A stretch of DNA of 50,471 bases from Pseudomonas duriflava (GCF_007830155.1 NZ_VLKY01000020.1:1-50471); one strand, 5' to 3'; shown: positions 16,807 to 24,774, counted from the stretch's first letter. The notes: generated by a model from the sequence alone, not told the origin. A program made the numbers and translations.

Positions 16807-17640
16807 ATGAACAAATCGTTCCCTCTGCTGTTTGTGTCTCATGGTGCTCCCATGTTTGCAATCGAGCCCGGTCTGGCTGGTAAACATCTGGCCGAGCTCG
16901 GTCGCGAACTGCCGCGACCCGACTCGATTGTCATCCTGTCACCGCACTGGATGACCCGTGGCGAGGTTAGCGTTACGGCAAGCACCGCACCCAGCACTAT
17001 TCACGACTTTGGCGGTTTTCCAGACGCCTTATACCAGATTCAATACCCGGCGCCCGGCGCCCCGGCACTGGCAGCGCAGATCGTCGACATGCTTCATGCA
17101 GCCGGCTGGAAGTCGAGCCTAAACGCCAGTCGTGGTCTGGATCACGGTGCTTGGGTACCGCTGCTGTATCTAGCACCTGAAGCCGATATTCCAGTAGTAC
17201 AGGTATCGATGCCCTCATCGCTCGATACTCACTCAGCCTGGAAATTGGGTCAGGCACTTAAGCCGCTACGGGATATGAATGTCCTGATTGTGGCCTCTGG
17301 CAGCTTGACCCATAACCTGTACGAGTTTCGTGGTGCTACGTCCCATGGCGCCCAGTATGTCAAGGAGTTTGCCGCCTGGACCGCCAAGACCTTGGCGTTA
17401 GGCAATCTGGAGCAACTGCTAGACTACAAGCAATACGCACCTTCGGCGGAGCGCGCCCATCCAACGGACGAGCATTTCCTGCCATTATTTATCGCGCTTG
17501 GCGCTGCCGGTGAACAGTATGAAACACGAGTTCTGGAAGGTGGCATAACCTATGGCGTGCTGGCCATGGACAGCTATCTATTTTCTTCGAACGATGCTCA
17601 TCTACTCGGCTCGACTGCAACTGCACAAGGCGGTAATTGA
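16807..17640 (+). CDS. LigB/DODA-type extradiol dioxygenase
   Basis: This 277-residue class III extradiol ring-cleavage dioxygenase is of the 4,5-DOPA dioxygenase (YgiD/DODA) branch. Conserved histidines are visible at His12 (FVSHGAP), His46 (ILSPHWM), His112 (LDHGAWVPL), His168 (GSLTHN) and His217/His222 (HPTDEHFLP), fitting the non-haem iron site and acid/base residues of the family. It would cleave a catechol or hydroquinone ring. Bacillus MhqO, from the quinone stress regulon, is also a ring-cleavage dioxygenase, though of another fold class. GGAG precedes the ATG, and the stop codon is three bases from the next start, so translation is likely coupled. Confidence 0.83.
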   Translation: MNKSFPLLFVSHGAPMFAIEPGLAGKHLAELGRELPRPDSIVILSPHWMTRGEVSVTASTAPSTIHDFGGFPDALYQIQYPAPGAPALAAQIVDMLHAAGWKSSLNASRGLDHGAWVPLLYLAPEADIPVVQVSMPSSLDTHSAWKLGQALKPLRDMNVLIVASGSLTHNLYEFRGATSHGAQYVKEFAAWTAKTLALGNLEQLLDYKQYAPSAERAHPTDEHFLPLFIALGAAGEQYETRVLEGGITYGVLAMDSYLFSSNDAHLLGSTATAQGGN

Positions 17641-17642
17641 TC

Positions 17643-18314
17643 ATGGCTAGCATCGCTTTTTCCGAACCAGCTCGCGAGCCAGAATCCGGGATTTTCTTCC
17701 GTAAGACCTGTAACACGTCGACGCCGAAGGCGCGTCTGATGCTGTTACATGGCATTGGTTCAAACGAGGCCAATCTGATCTCCCTCGCCGCCTCGCTACC
17801 GGAAGATCTGGAGATACTGCTGCTGCGTGGCCCCTTGCAGGTCGGTCCGCAAGGCTTCGCCTGGTATCAAGTCACCTTCACCAACAACGGCCCATCGTTC
17901 AATTACGTGCAAGCCGAAGCTAGCCGTAAACTGCTGCAGAGCTTTATCAACGCCCAGTCCAAGCTGCCGACCGTAATCGCAGGCTTCAGCCAGGGCGGCA
18001 TCATGAGCTCTAGCCTTGGGCTCACCGAGCCAGAGCTGGTCAAGGGTTTTGCTTTGTTGAGTGGGCGCATGCTCCGCGAAATCGAGCCGCAAATTGCCTC
18101 TACGGAACGGCTGCAATCGACTTCAGCATTCATCGCTCACGGTCAGCGTGACGACGTTTTGCCAATCGATTGGGCTAAGGAAGCTGATGCCTGGCTAGAT
18201 CGGATTGGTGTTGCACACGAAACACATTTCTACGACATGGCCCACGAAATGGTCGCTGAAGAACTGGCTGACTTTTCGCAATGGCTAACAAAAACACTGT
18301 CACTTACTAATTGA
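17643..18314 (+). CDS. MhqD-like carboxylesterase/phospholipase (alpha/beta hydrolase)
   Basis: This 223-residue alpha/beta hydrolase of the phospholipase/carboxylesterase family has nucleophile Ser116 in GFSQGG, an acid at about Asp170/171 (HGQRDDVLP) and His201 (DMAHEM). The HGIGSNE segment forms the oxyanion region. The ATG at 17643 was chosen over an in-frame TTG six bases earlier because AAGGCGG then lies at proper spacing. The family includes MhqD, induced by quinones in Bacillus. Together with the dioxygenase before it and DoxX after it, it mirrors the mhq gene content. It may hydrolyse esters or ring-opening products. Confidence 0.8.
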   Translation: MASIAFSEPAREPESGIFFRKTCNTSTPKARLMLLHGIGSNEANLISLAASLPEDLEILLLRGPLQVGPQGFAWYQVTFTNNGPSFNYVQAEASRKLLQSFINAQSKLPTVIAGFSQGGIMSSSLGLTEPELVKGFALLSGRMLREIEPQIASTERLQSTSAFIAHGQRDDVLPIDWAKEADAWLDRIGVAHETHFYDMAHEMVAEELADFSQWLTKTLSLTN

Positions 18315-18330
18315 TAATAGGATTCATGCC

Positions 18331-18732
18331 ATGATCGATTCACGCACTGCCCCTTATGCCGCCTTTATCATGCGAGTCGCACTGGGCATTATGTTTTTGG
18401 CACACGGCTTGACAAAGTTACTGGTATTTACGCCTGCAGGCACTGCTGGTTTTTTTGAATCTGTTGGCTTTCCCGGCTTTCTGGCTTTTCCGGTCATAGC
18501 ATTTGAAGTCTTTGGCGGGTTGCTGTTGATATTCGGTATATATGCACGCTGGGTAGCGGCAGTAGCTGTGGTGCAACTCTTCGTTGCTGCGACCGTGCAC
18601 TTTGGTAACGGCTGGAGTTTCACCAATGCCAACGGTGGTTGGGAATACCCGATCTACCTGTCAATCACTGCGCTGGTTGTGGCACTGCTAGGCGATGGCG
18701 TGTTGGCAGCAAAACGTTCCAGCCGCATCTGA
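18331..18732 (+). CDS. DoxX-family membrane protein (MhqP-like)
   Basis: This 133-residue integral membrane protein has four predicted hydrophobic helices (about 8-28, 44-66, 71-91 and 103-125). The N-terminal R-x-A-L-G-I-M-F-L-A-H-G-L-x-K pattern is typical of the DoxX family. DoxX proteins are linked to thiol/quinone redox balance, and Bacillus MhqP is a member. AGGA lies before the ATG. It is the last gene of the operon and is followed by a strong palindromic terminator at 18744-18769. Confidence 0.82.
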   Translation: MIDSRTAPYAAFIMRVALGIMFLAHGLTKLLVFTPAGTAGFFESVGFPGFLAFPVIAFEVFGGLLLIFGIYARWVAAVAVVQLFVAATVHFGNGWSFTNANGGWEYPIYLSITALVVALLGDGVLAAKRSSRI

Positions 18733-18743
18733 TAACATCAATA

Positions 18744-18769
18744 AATACGTCCCCTTTAGGGGACGTATT
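18744..18769. terminator. Bidirectional hairpin between doxX and the convergent LysR gene
   Basis: AATACGTCCCC (18744-18754) and GGGGACGTATT (18759-18769) form a perfect 11-bp stem with a TTTA loop. It sits in the short convergent gap and should end both transcripts. Confidence 0.75.
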
Positions 18770-18771
18770 GG

Positions 18772-18801
18772 GGCCGCTCGGCTCAGCCGAGCCGAGCGGC
18801 C
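18772..18801. repeat. Second perfect hairpin overlapping the LysR 3' end
   Basis: GGCCGCTCGGCT (18772-18783) pairs with AGCCGAGCGGCC (18790-18801), a 12-bp GC-rich stem with a six-base loop. The stop codon of the LysR gene (18783-18785) lies at the stem/loop border. In tandem with the preceding hairpin it forms a strong transcription barrier. Confidence 0.6.
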
Positions 18802-19664
18802 ATGAACTCTACGAACGCCTTGATCTTGGGTAAAGGCTGGCGACTCCAGGGCCACAAAATACTAAAGGTGCGGTAGTCACGCACATGCTCTTCAAGTACA
18901 GATACCAGTCTCCCCGCGGCCACTGCTTCTTCCACGAAAAAGTCAGGCAGGCAGGCAATGCCCTGCCCCGCTTCGGCCATTGCCAGCAAGGGCTCGATGG
19001 CATTGGCAGTGGCCGAGCGGGGAACATCAGATACTGCCCCTTCAGTGCCACTGATCAATGGCCATGAATCAAGCTTGCCGCTGCTCGGATAGCGATAACG
19101 AAGGCATGAATGAGTGCCCAGCTCACTTGGGTGGGTAGGCACTCCTCGGATAGCAAAATAATCTGGTGAGCCTACCAGCCGGTGGCTGTAACCGTTGAGT
19201 TTGCGCATTACTAACCTAGAATCTTCGACCTCACCGATGCGCATCACCGCATCGAACCCCTCCTCAATCACGTTCACCAACCGATCGCTAAACTCAAGCT
19301 CGAGCTCTACTTCAGGGTAGGCCTGCTGAAAGGCAATCAGATGGGGCATGAGTTTCATCCCTAACTGTGGTAGCCCGACTCGCAGCTTACCCTGCGGCTT
19401 GCCCGCCGCAAGAGTCAACTCGTTTCTCGCGACCTCATATTCCGCGAAGATTCGATTACAGCGCTCAAGGAACAAGCCACCCTCGGCGGTCAGCGTGATC
19501 GCACGGGTGGAACGATGAAACAAACGCACCCCTAGGTCCGCTTCCAGCCGAGCCACCGCCTTGCCGACTGCTGAAGCAGACAGCCCGAGGCGCCGCCCTG
19601 CTTCGGTAAAACTACGGGTCTGCGCGGCGAGCATGAAAGTGCCCAATGCGCCAAAGTGATCCAT
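18783..19664 (-). CDS. LysR-family transcriptional regulator
   Basis: This 293-residue LysR-type regulator has its helix-turn-helix at about residues 4-62 (SFTEAGRRLGLSASAVGKAV and LFHRSTRAITLT) and a standard effector domain. The ATG at 19664 is preferred because GGTG lies upstream of it. An ATG four codons earlier lacks a ribosome binding site. It is the third CrgA-like LysR in nine kilobases and is divergent from the flavin-monooxygenase/TIM-barrel operon at 19811, which it probably regulates. A 5-7-5 inverted repeat lies between them. Confidence 0.83.
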   Translation of the reverse strand: MDHFGALGTFMLAAQTRSFTEAGRRLGLSASAVGKAVARLEADLGVRLFHRSTRAITLTAEGGLFLERCNRIFAEYEVARNELTLAAGKPQGKLRVGLPQLGMKLMPHLIAFQQAYPEVELELEFSDRLVNVIEEGFDAVMRIGEVEDSRLVMRKLNGYSHRLVGSPDYFAIRGVPTHPSELGTHSCLRYRYPSSGKLDSWPLISGTEGAVSDVPRSATANAIEPLLAMAEAGQGIACLPDFFVEEAVAAGRLVSVLEEHVRDYRTFSILWPWSRQPLPKIKAFVEFMAARLG

Positions 19665-19688
19665 ACAATTCACCATTTTAGAATTTAA

Positions 19689-19705
19689 TTCCTGAATGTT
19701 AGGAA
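19689..19705. promoter_or_regulatory. Putative LysR-type operator (TTCCT-N7-AGGAA)
   Basis: A perfect inverted repeat lies 25 bases upstream of the LysR start codon and about 105 bases upstream of the divergent operon's first start codon. It has the same 5-7-5 layout as the repeat at 12339-12355. Confidence 0.4.
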
Positions 19706-19810
19706 CTGTATCCTGTTTTTCTTCCGCAGCTATCCTCCTATAGTCGGTCTACTAGAGAAGCACGCAGGTAGCGCACTGATGCCAGTGTGTCTTTTATAAG
19801 AGGCTTATCG

Positions 19811-20827
19811 ATGAATCCCAATACTTCCCTCCCCTCTCTCAGCCCTGACTTAATGGCCCACCACGGTTATTCCCGTATTTTTCAACCCGGCCGCCTGACA
19901 TTCGGCTTTATCGCACCATTGGAAAGCTATCCCAACAGCCCGGGGCCGACCTTAGAGGACCACGTGGTTATGGCGCACAAGGTTGACGAAGCTGACTTCG
20001 CTGCCATTTGGCTGCGCGATGTACCCTTCTATGACCCCGATTTCGGTGACGTCGGGCAGATCCTCGATCCATTGGTGTATGCAGGCTACCTGGCCGCCGT
20101 GACCAAGCGCATCACTCTCGGTACCGCCGGAATCGTTTTACCGTTGCGCGATCCCCTGATTGTGGCCAAACAAGCCGCTAGCGTCGATCAACTGTTGGGC
20201 GGTCGATTTATCCTAGGCCTGGCTACTGGGGATCGCCCTGTGGAGTACCCGGCATTTGGTCTTGATTTCGAAAACCGCGCCGAACGCTTCCGTGATGCTT
20301 TGGCGCTCTTACGCGCCGCCACCGAAGAGAACTGGGGCGTCTATTCATCAAAATTCTACGGACGCCTGGATGGCTCGCTCGACCTGGTGCCCAAACCGGT
20401 CGCATCAAGGATGCCCACTATAGTTATCGGTCAATCGGGCCAGTCGCTGGAATGGATTGGCGAAAAAACCGACGGCATTCTTTCTTACATTGCTAATCCG
20501 GCACTTATCCCCCAGATCATCGATCGTTGGCGCACAGCCTGTGGAGTCAATAGCTTCAAGCCATACGGCTATGGCACCTTGTTCGACCTGGATAAAGATC
20601 CTAATCATCCTGTACAACCCGGGCGGGTGCTGCGCGCTGGTCGTAATGCGCTGATCGAATTGTGGAAGCGTCAGCAGGACCAAGGCGTCAACCACGTGGC
20701 ACTACACTTCAAGCCGCAACGACGCCACGCCTCGGAGGTAATAGACGAACTGGGTGAATACATACTTCCGCATTTCCCAAGCCTGACCTCTACATCCGCC
20801 CGATTGCGCATGGAGCAGCACACATGA
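19811..20827 (+). CDS. Luciferase-type (LLM) flavin oxidoreductase, BA3436-like
   Basis: This 338-residue member of the bacterial-luciferase-like TIM-barrel family uses reduced flavin and oxygen. The pattern fits the subfamily named 'luciferase-type oxidoreductase, BA3436 family' (TIGR03571): FQPGRLTFGFIAPLES at the N-terminus, AAIWLRDVPFYDPDFGDVGQ, TAGIVLPLRDPL and LGLATGDRPVEYPAFG. The ATG at 19811 follows AAGAGG. An extended frame to 19787 has no site. It opens a four-enzyme operon, and its stop overlaps the next start (ATGA). It would need a flavin reductase, which is not obvious nearby. The substrate is unknown. Confidence 0.8.
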   Translation: MNPNTSLPSLSPDLMAHHGYSRIFQPGRLTFGFIAPLESYPNSPGPTLEDHVVMAHKVDEADFAAIWLRDVPFYDPDFGDVGQILDPLVYAGYLAAVTKRITLGTAGIVLPLRDPLIVAKQAASVDQLLGGRFILGLATGDRPVEYPAFGLDFENRAERFRDALALLRAATEENWGVYSSKFYGRLDGSLDLVPKPVASRMPTIVIGQSGQSLEWIGEKTDGILSYIANPALIPQIIDRWRTACGVNSFKPYGYGTLFDLDKDPNHPVQPGRVLRAGRNALIELWKRQQDQGVNHVALHFKPQRRHASEVIDELGEYILPHFPSLTSTSARLRMEQHT

Positions 20828-21624
20828 AACATCCTCTCCATCATATGGACTTCATTTTCCAGACCCGCCTGGGTACTTACCCGCTGCAGGCTCAGTGCGA
20901 AATGCTTGCTGAAATCGGCTATCAAGGCATGACAATGTCGGCCTGGAGCAAGGATCTGACTGCCATACCTCAGATCAAGGCGCAGTGGGGCTTGGACGTA
21001 GGCGCGGTTTACCTAATCTACCGCGAAGGGCTGGAGGCATTTGTCACCAATATCTTTGAAAGCCTAGAGGGCTGCTCAACGATCGAGCTGGCGCTGCACT
21101 CAGGTAATACGGTCACCGACCTGGATCGGATGATGCTAGAAAGGCTGCTGCCGATCTGCGAGCGGCGTAATCTTCAGATAGCCCTGTATCCCCATGCACG
21201 ATACGGCATGCAGACTACCACCGAGGCCGTCGCTCTTTGCGAAGCCTTCAACCATCCGCACTTGGGCATCGTTTTCCATGGTTACCATTGGTACGCCAAT
21301 CAGGAAAAACACCTGGAGCAGCGACTCGATGCCGTATGGCCCTGGTTGCGCAACGTAAACATCGCCGGTAGCCGCCTATCACCCCTGGGCTGGGGTGGAC
21401 TGGCGACCATCGAGCCTCTGGACGAAGGCGAAATGGATAACTTTGTACTATTGGGAGCACTGCAACGTCGCGGCTTTGAAGGGCGAGTCGGCGTGCTCGG
21501 CTGGGAGAGTATGGGCGGTGATGTCTATGGCAACCTGCGGCGCTCCATGATCGCGTTTCGCTCCATGGAGCAGCGTCTGGCAGCTCATCCGGAGTGGGCC
21601 GTGCTCGACCCACTGCCCTATTGA
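20824..21624 (+). CDS. Sugar-phosphate isomerase/epimerase-type TIM barrel, copy 1
   Basis: This 266-residue protein of the xylose-isomerase-like / AP-endonuclease-2 TIM-barrel superfamily has FQTRLGTYPLQAQCEMLAEI, then strands ending in IELALHSG, IALYPHARYG and LGIVFHGYHWYANQ, then IEPLDEGEMDNF. Where family members commonly have an Asp metal ligand in 'G..D.yH', this protein has His (FHGYHW), so the metal site may differ. It overlaps the preceding flavin oxidoreductase by four bases (ATGA) and has the same length as the next gene product, to which it is clearly related. The function is unknown. An isomerase, epimerase or lyase acting with the two flavin enzymes is an inference. Confidence 0.7.
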   Translation: MKHPLHHMDFIFQTRLGTYPLQAQCEMLAEIGYQGMTMSAWSKDLTAIPQIKAQWGLDVGAVYLIYREGLEAFVTNIFESLEGCSTIELALHSGNTVTDLDRMMLERLLPICERRNLQIALYPHARYGMQTTTEAVALCEAFNHPHLGIVFHGYHWYANQEKHLEQRLDAVWPWLRNVNIAGSRLSPLGWGGLATIEPLDEGEMDNFVLLGALQRRGFEGRVGVLGWESMGGDVYGNLRRSMIAFRSMEQRLAAHPEWAVLDPLPY

Positions 21625-21641
21625 TTGTGCAAGGTCCTTCC

Positions 21642-22442
21642 ATGAATCATTCTGTCCATGCACTCGACTCTTTTTTCTATTCATCAATGGGCGTTTACGC
21701 CTTCGAGACCCAATGCGCGATGCTTGCAGAAATCGGCTACAACGGCATTACCGTGGCCGCGTGGGGTGGAACACCGCTGACTGACCTGACCCTTTTGCCC
21801 CAAGTGCCGGAGCGCCATGGACTTAAGGTCGAAGGACTCTACCTAGTGCTGCACGAAGGGCGTAACGATCACCTGTTGCGCAACATTGTAGAAACTGTCG
21901 AAGGGGTCGAGTTAATTGAGCTGGCGGTACAGACATCCGTCAATGGCGAGGCGGCGATTTTACGCTTCATTGAATCCTTACTGCCGATTGTCGAACGCCG
22001 CGGCTTGCGCATCGCGCTCTATCCACACCTGCATCATGTAACCCAGACTACCTCGCAAGTTGTGCAAATTTGCGAGCACTTCAACCATCTTCGCCTCGGT
22101 GCCTCGTTTAACGCCTACCACTGGTACGCCAGCCAAGAAGGCCAGCTGGAGAAACGGCTGCAAATGATGAAACCCTGGCTAATGCAAGTGGTGACCTCTG
22201 GTAGCGCGCTGTCGCAACTGGGCTGGGGCGGGGTTGCCACCATGGAGCCAGTCGATAGGGGCGAAATGGATAACTTTGCGGTAATCGACGCTCTGAACCG
22301 TGTCGGCTACACCGGCAGCATTGGGGTGCTGGGCTGGGATTACGGCGGTGATATCTATCTCAAGCTGCAACGTTGCCTTGCTACGTTGCGTGATATCGAT
22401 CGACGTTTGCAGGTCCATCCGACCTGGGCGGCGCTGCGCTGA
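21642..22442 (+). CDS. Sugar-phosphate isomerase/epimerase-type TIM barrel, copy 2
   Basis: This is a 266-residue paralogue of the preceding gene product. Both share QC.MLAEIGY.G, ALYPH, YHWYA.QE, LGWGG.AT.EP, GEMDNF and GVLGW, so they arose by tandem duplication. In this copy the LALHS segment reads LAVQT and the FHGYHW segment reads FNAYHW, so the two active sites have diverged. They may form a heteromer or act in sequence. The ATG at 21642 follows AAGG, whereas the longer frame to 21594 overlaps the upstream gene and lacks support. It is followed, 45 bases later, by the second flavin oxidoreductase. Confidence 0.7.
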   Translation: MNHSVHALDSFFYSSMGVYAFETQCAMLAEIGYNGITVAAWGGTPLTDLTLLPQVPERHGLKVEGLYLVLHEGRNDHLLRNIVETVEGVELIELAVQTSVNGEAAILRFIESLLPIVERRGLRIALYPHLHHVTQTTSQVVQICEHFNHLRLGASFNAYHWYASQEGQLEKRLQMMKPWLMQVVTSGSALSQLGWGGVATMEPVDRGEMDNFAVIDALNRVGYTGSIGVLGWDYGGDIYLKLQRCLATLRDIDRRLQVHPTWAALR

Positions 22443-22487
22443 AATGCCTGATTTTAACCATTCAACACTTTGCCGTAGGAGCTTCTA

Positions 22488-23471
22488 ATGACTGCTTTGT
22501 CTGTACTAGACCTGATGATGATCGGCGAAGCCAAAACTTTCGCTGATACACTGACTGATGCCGTGGCGCTAGCTCGGCACGTGGAAGCCCATGGCTATAA
22601 GCGCTATTGGGTGGCCGAGCACCATGATTTGCCAGGTATCGCCTCCAGCGCTACAACACTACTCATTCAGCACTTGGCTGGGGCAACTACGACGCTGCGG
22701 GTAGGGTCAGGCGGCATTATGCTGCCCAATCACTCGCCCCTTGTCGTGGCCGAACAATTCGGTACATTGGATACGCTGTTCCCCGGCCGTATCGATTTGG
22801 GTGTCGGACGCGCGCCTGGCTCCGCAGGTGCTGCGATTCGCGCCCTGCGCGGCGATGCTTCGGAACGCGACTTCAACCGCGACCTGGAGCAATTAACCCA
22901 CTACCTCGCTGATGATGGCAGCGAGCCGGTTCGGGCAATTCCGGGCAATCACAGTTTACCAATATGGTTGCTGGGGTCGAGTCTATACAGTGCTGACATG
23001 GCGGCGAAAAACGGTCTGCCTTATGCGTTTGCCTCCCATTTTGCCCCTCGCTTTCTGATGCAGGCGATTGAGCATTACCGAGCGACATTTCGTCCCTCTG
23101 CAGTGCTAGGCAAGCCTTACGTCATCGTTGGGGCCAATGTCTTCGCTGCCCGTCATCGAGCAGAGGCTGAGTTTCTGGCCAGCTCTCACCAGCACTGGGT
23201 CCACGATCTCTATACGGGTAAGCCCGGGCTGCTTCCTCTTCCCACAGAAGGCTTCATGCAAAGCCTGTCCGATTACGATCGTCACAGCCTGTCGCAAGCT
23301 ATGTCCTGTACCGCCGTAGGTAATGCCGAGGACGTCGGTAATTGGCTCCGGCAGTTCATTGCCGCCACTCAGGCAGATGAAGTAATCATAGATGCGCGAA
23401 TTCACGACAGCGCCGCCCGTAATCTTTCCTATCAAATCGCAGCGGAGTCAATCAGCGACTTGCTCGATTGA
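22488..23471 (+). CDS. Luciferase-type (LLM) flavin oxidoreductase, MsnO8-like
   Basis: This 327-residue LLM-class monooxygenase belongs to a branch different from the gene at 19811. The N-terminal LSVLDLMMIGE, the strand YWVAEHHDLPGIAS, the stretch VGSGGIMLPNHSPL and VGRAPGSAG fit the MsnO8 family (TIGR03558). It would oxygenate a substrate using FMNH2. AGGAG lies upstream of the ATG. It is the last enzyme gene in the operon, with an ArsR-type regulator following. Two LLM enzymes of different branches in one operon suggest two separate oxygenation steps. Confidence 0.8.
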   Translation: MTALSVLDLMMIGEAKTFADTLTDAVALARHVEAHGYKRYWVAEHHDLPGIASSATTLLIQHLAGATTTLRVGSGGIMLPNHSPLVVAEQFGTLDTLFPGRIDLGVGRAPGSAGAAIRALRGDASERDFNRDLEQLTHYLADDGSEPVRAIPGNHSLPIWLLGSSLYSADMAAKNGLPYAFASHFAPRFLMQAIEHYRATFRPSAVLGKPYVIVGANVFAARHRAEAEFLASSHQHWVHDLYTGKPGLLPLPTEGFMQSLSDYDRHSLSQAMSCTAVGNAEDVGNWLRQFIAATQADEVIIDARIHDSAARNLSYQIAAESISDLLD

Positions 23472-23532
23472 ACCTAGTTATACGATCAACTGCCCTTAGC
23501 TCATGGGATACCTGCAAAGGGATCTGTCGGTG

Positions 23533-23901
23533 ATGATAGAAAATCAGGATCGCACAGCAGCAAGCACTATTTGTCAACTCGAGCTAGAAACCTTGATACG
23601 TGCAATCGCGCACGTATCAAGGCGCAACATTCTTCTCTGGCTCAAGGAACCACTAACGAATTTTCCAAATCAACAATACGGCCAGAATCTGGGTATCTGT
23701 ATGAGTGAAATCACTCGGCGCTGTGCACTGTCGCAATCTACGGTTTCACGTCATCTGGCTCAACTCAAAGAGGCAGGCTTACTTGATATGAAACAAGTAG
23801 GCACGTTCCGCTTCTTCAAACGTAATGAAAAGTCGATTAGGCGATTTCAGAGCATGCTAGCAGAGCATTTGGGAATACCATGGTATCTGAAGCGTTCCTA
23901 A
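23533..23901 (+). CDS. ArsR-family winged helix-turn-helix regulator
   Basis: This 122-residue repressor-type protein has a winged helix-turn-helix over residues about 15-100. RRNILLWL opens the domain, CALSQSTVSRHLAQLKEAGLL is the recognition-helix region, and the wing is MKQVGTFRFFK. No Cys-x-Val-Cys metal motif is seen, so it is probably not an arsenic/cadmium sensor. It is more like the ArsR-type regulators of oxidoreductase operons. The start is uncertain. The ATG at 23533 has AAGGGA about 12 bases upstream, and an in-frame ATG at 23503 is possible. It closes the flavin-monooxygenase cluster, 61 bases after the last enzyme gene. Confidence 0.75.
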   Translation: MIENQDRTAASTICQLELETLIRAIAHVSRRNILLWLKEPLTNFPNQQYGQNLGICMSEITRRCALSQSTVSRHLAQLKEAGLLDMKQVGTFRFFKRNEKSIRRFQSMLAEHLGIPWYLKRS

Positions 23902-23975
23902 CGATTAGGTACAGCTACCTACTTGAAGTTTGTCGATTTTTTATCTAATTCTTTGATTATCGAATTCCATATACA

Positions 23976-24714
23976 TCAACTATCACGTTGTTCCTGCCTT
24001 CGACTTGCTAGGGGTTTGTCTGAAAAGGCGACACGCCAACACCGGTCGATACAGGCCAGGGTTGTCATTACTTTTAAGCTGCAGGTCAGCTTGTCAAAGC
24101 GGGTGCAGAGCCTACGTTTCTCCTTGAGCCACCTGAACAAGCGTTCTATCGCATTGCGCTGACGGTACTTGGGTCGATCAAACAGTCGAGGCAAGCTAAG
24201 ACGCTGCTTGCGATGCATTTCGCGTCGGGTAATGACAGGTTGGATACCGACACGGTCGCAATAATGTCGGAGTGCTACACTGTTGTAGCCTTTGTCAGCC
24301 ACTATCCGACAGCAACACCACGCCTACGGTCCAGCGCATCATGGTCTAGCGGTTCCTCTAGGCCCCCTTTTTTTCGCCTCCCGAGGCGGCACGAGTGGCG
24401 CGGACCGTGGTGGAGTCGATCATCCAGGTGTCCAAATCCAGATAGCCATCCTGGCGAAGCTTGAGATGTAGACGAGTCAGGATACGCTCGAAGGTACCGC
24501 CGTCACGCCACTGTCGAAAGCGCTGGTAGACCGTTTTCAAAGGGCCATAGCGCTAAGGTAGATCACGCCATTTAGCTCCGGAGCACAAGATCCAGAAGAT
24601 GCCATTAAGCATCTGGCGATCATCACGGTGCGGACGACCCATCGTCTGAGGCGGAGAACCGACGTCTTCGATCAATGCCCAATACGAGTTCGAAAGCTCG
24701 TGCCGCCTCGTCAT
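23976..24714 (-). pseudogene. IS5/IS427-type transposase, broken
   Basis: The pieces are an N-terminal part (MTRRHELSNSYWALIEDV to SGAKWRDLP), an in-frame TAG where relatives read Glu in 'DLPERYGP' (about 24551), a middle part (GPLKTVYQRFRQW to MIDSTTVRATRAASGGEKKG), and a C-terminal part (ADKGYNSVALRHYCDR, then RPKYRQRNAIERLFRWLKE). About a hundred or more bases between EKKGA and ADKGY are missing, including the segment normally reading GRSRGG. The DDE triad is therefore interrupted and the protein cannot be active. The last frame reads through the inverted repeat into flanking DNA. Confidence 0.8.
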
Positions 24715-24774
24715 GCTTACCTCCGCTTGCCATCGCGAAGTCAAGCTTGCAAACACTACTTTTCAGACAAACCC
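24011..24774. mobile_element. Internally deleted IS5-family element (IS427-like)
   Basis: The terminal inverted repeats are GGGTTTGTCTGAAAAG on the left (24012-24027) and CTTTTCAGACAAACCC on the right (24759-24774). A TA dinucleotide flanks both sides (24009-24010 and 24775-24776), consistent with a TA target duplication. The transposase inside is broken by a nonsense codon and an internal deletion, so any movement needs a transposase supplied in trans. The right end sits precisely in the stop codon of czcD. Confidence 0.8.
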
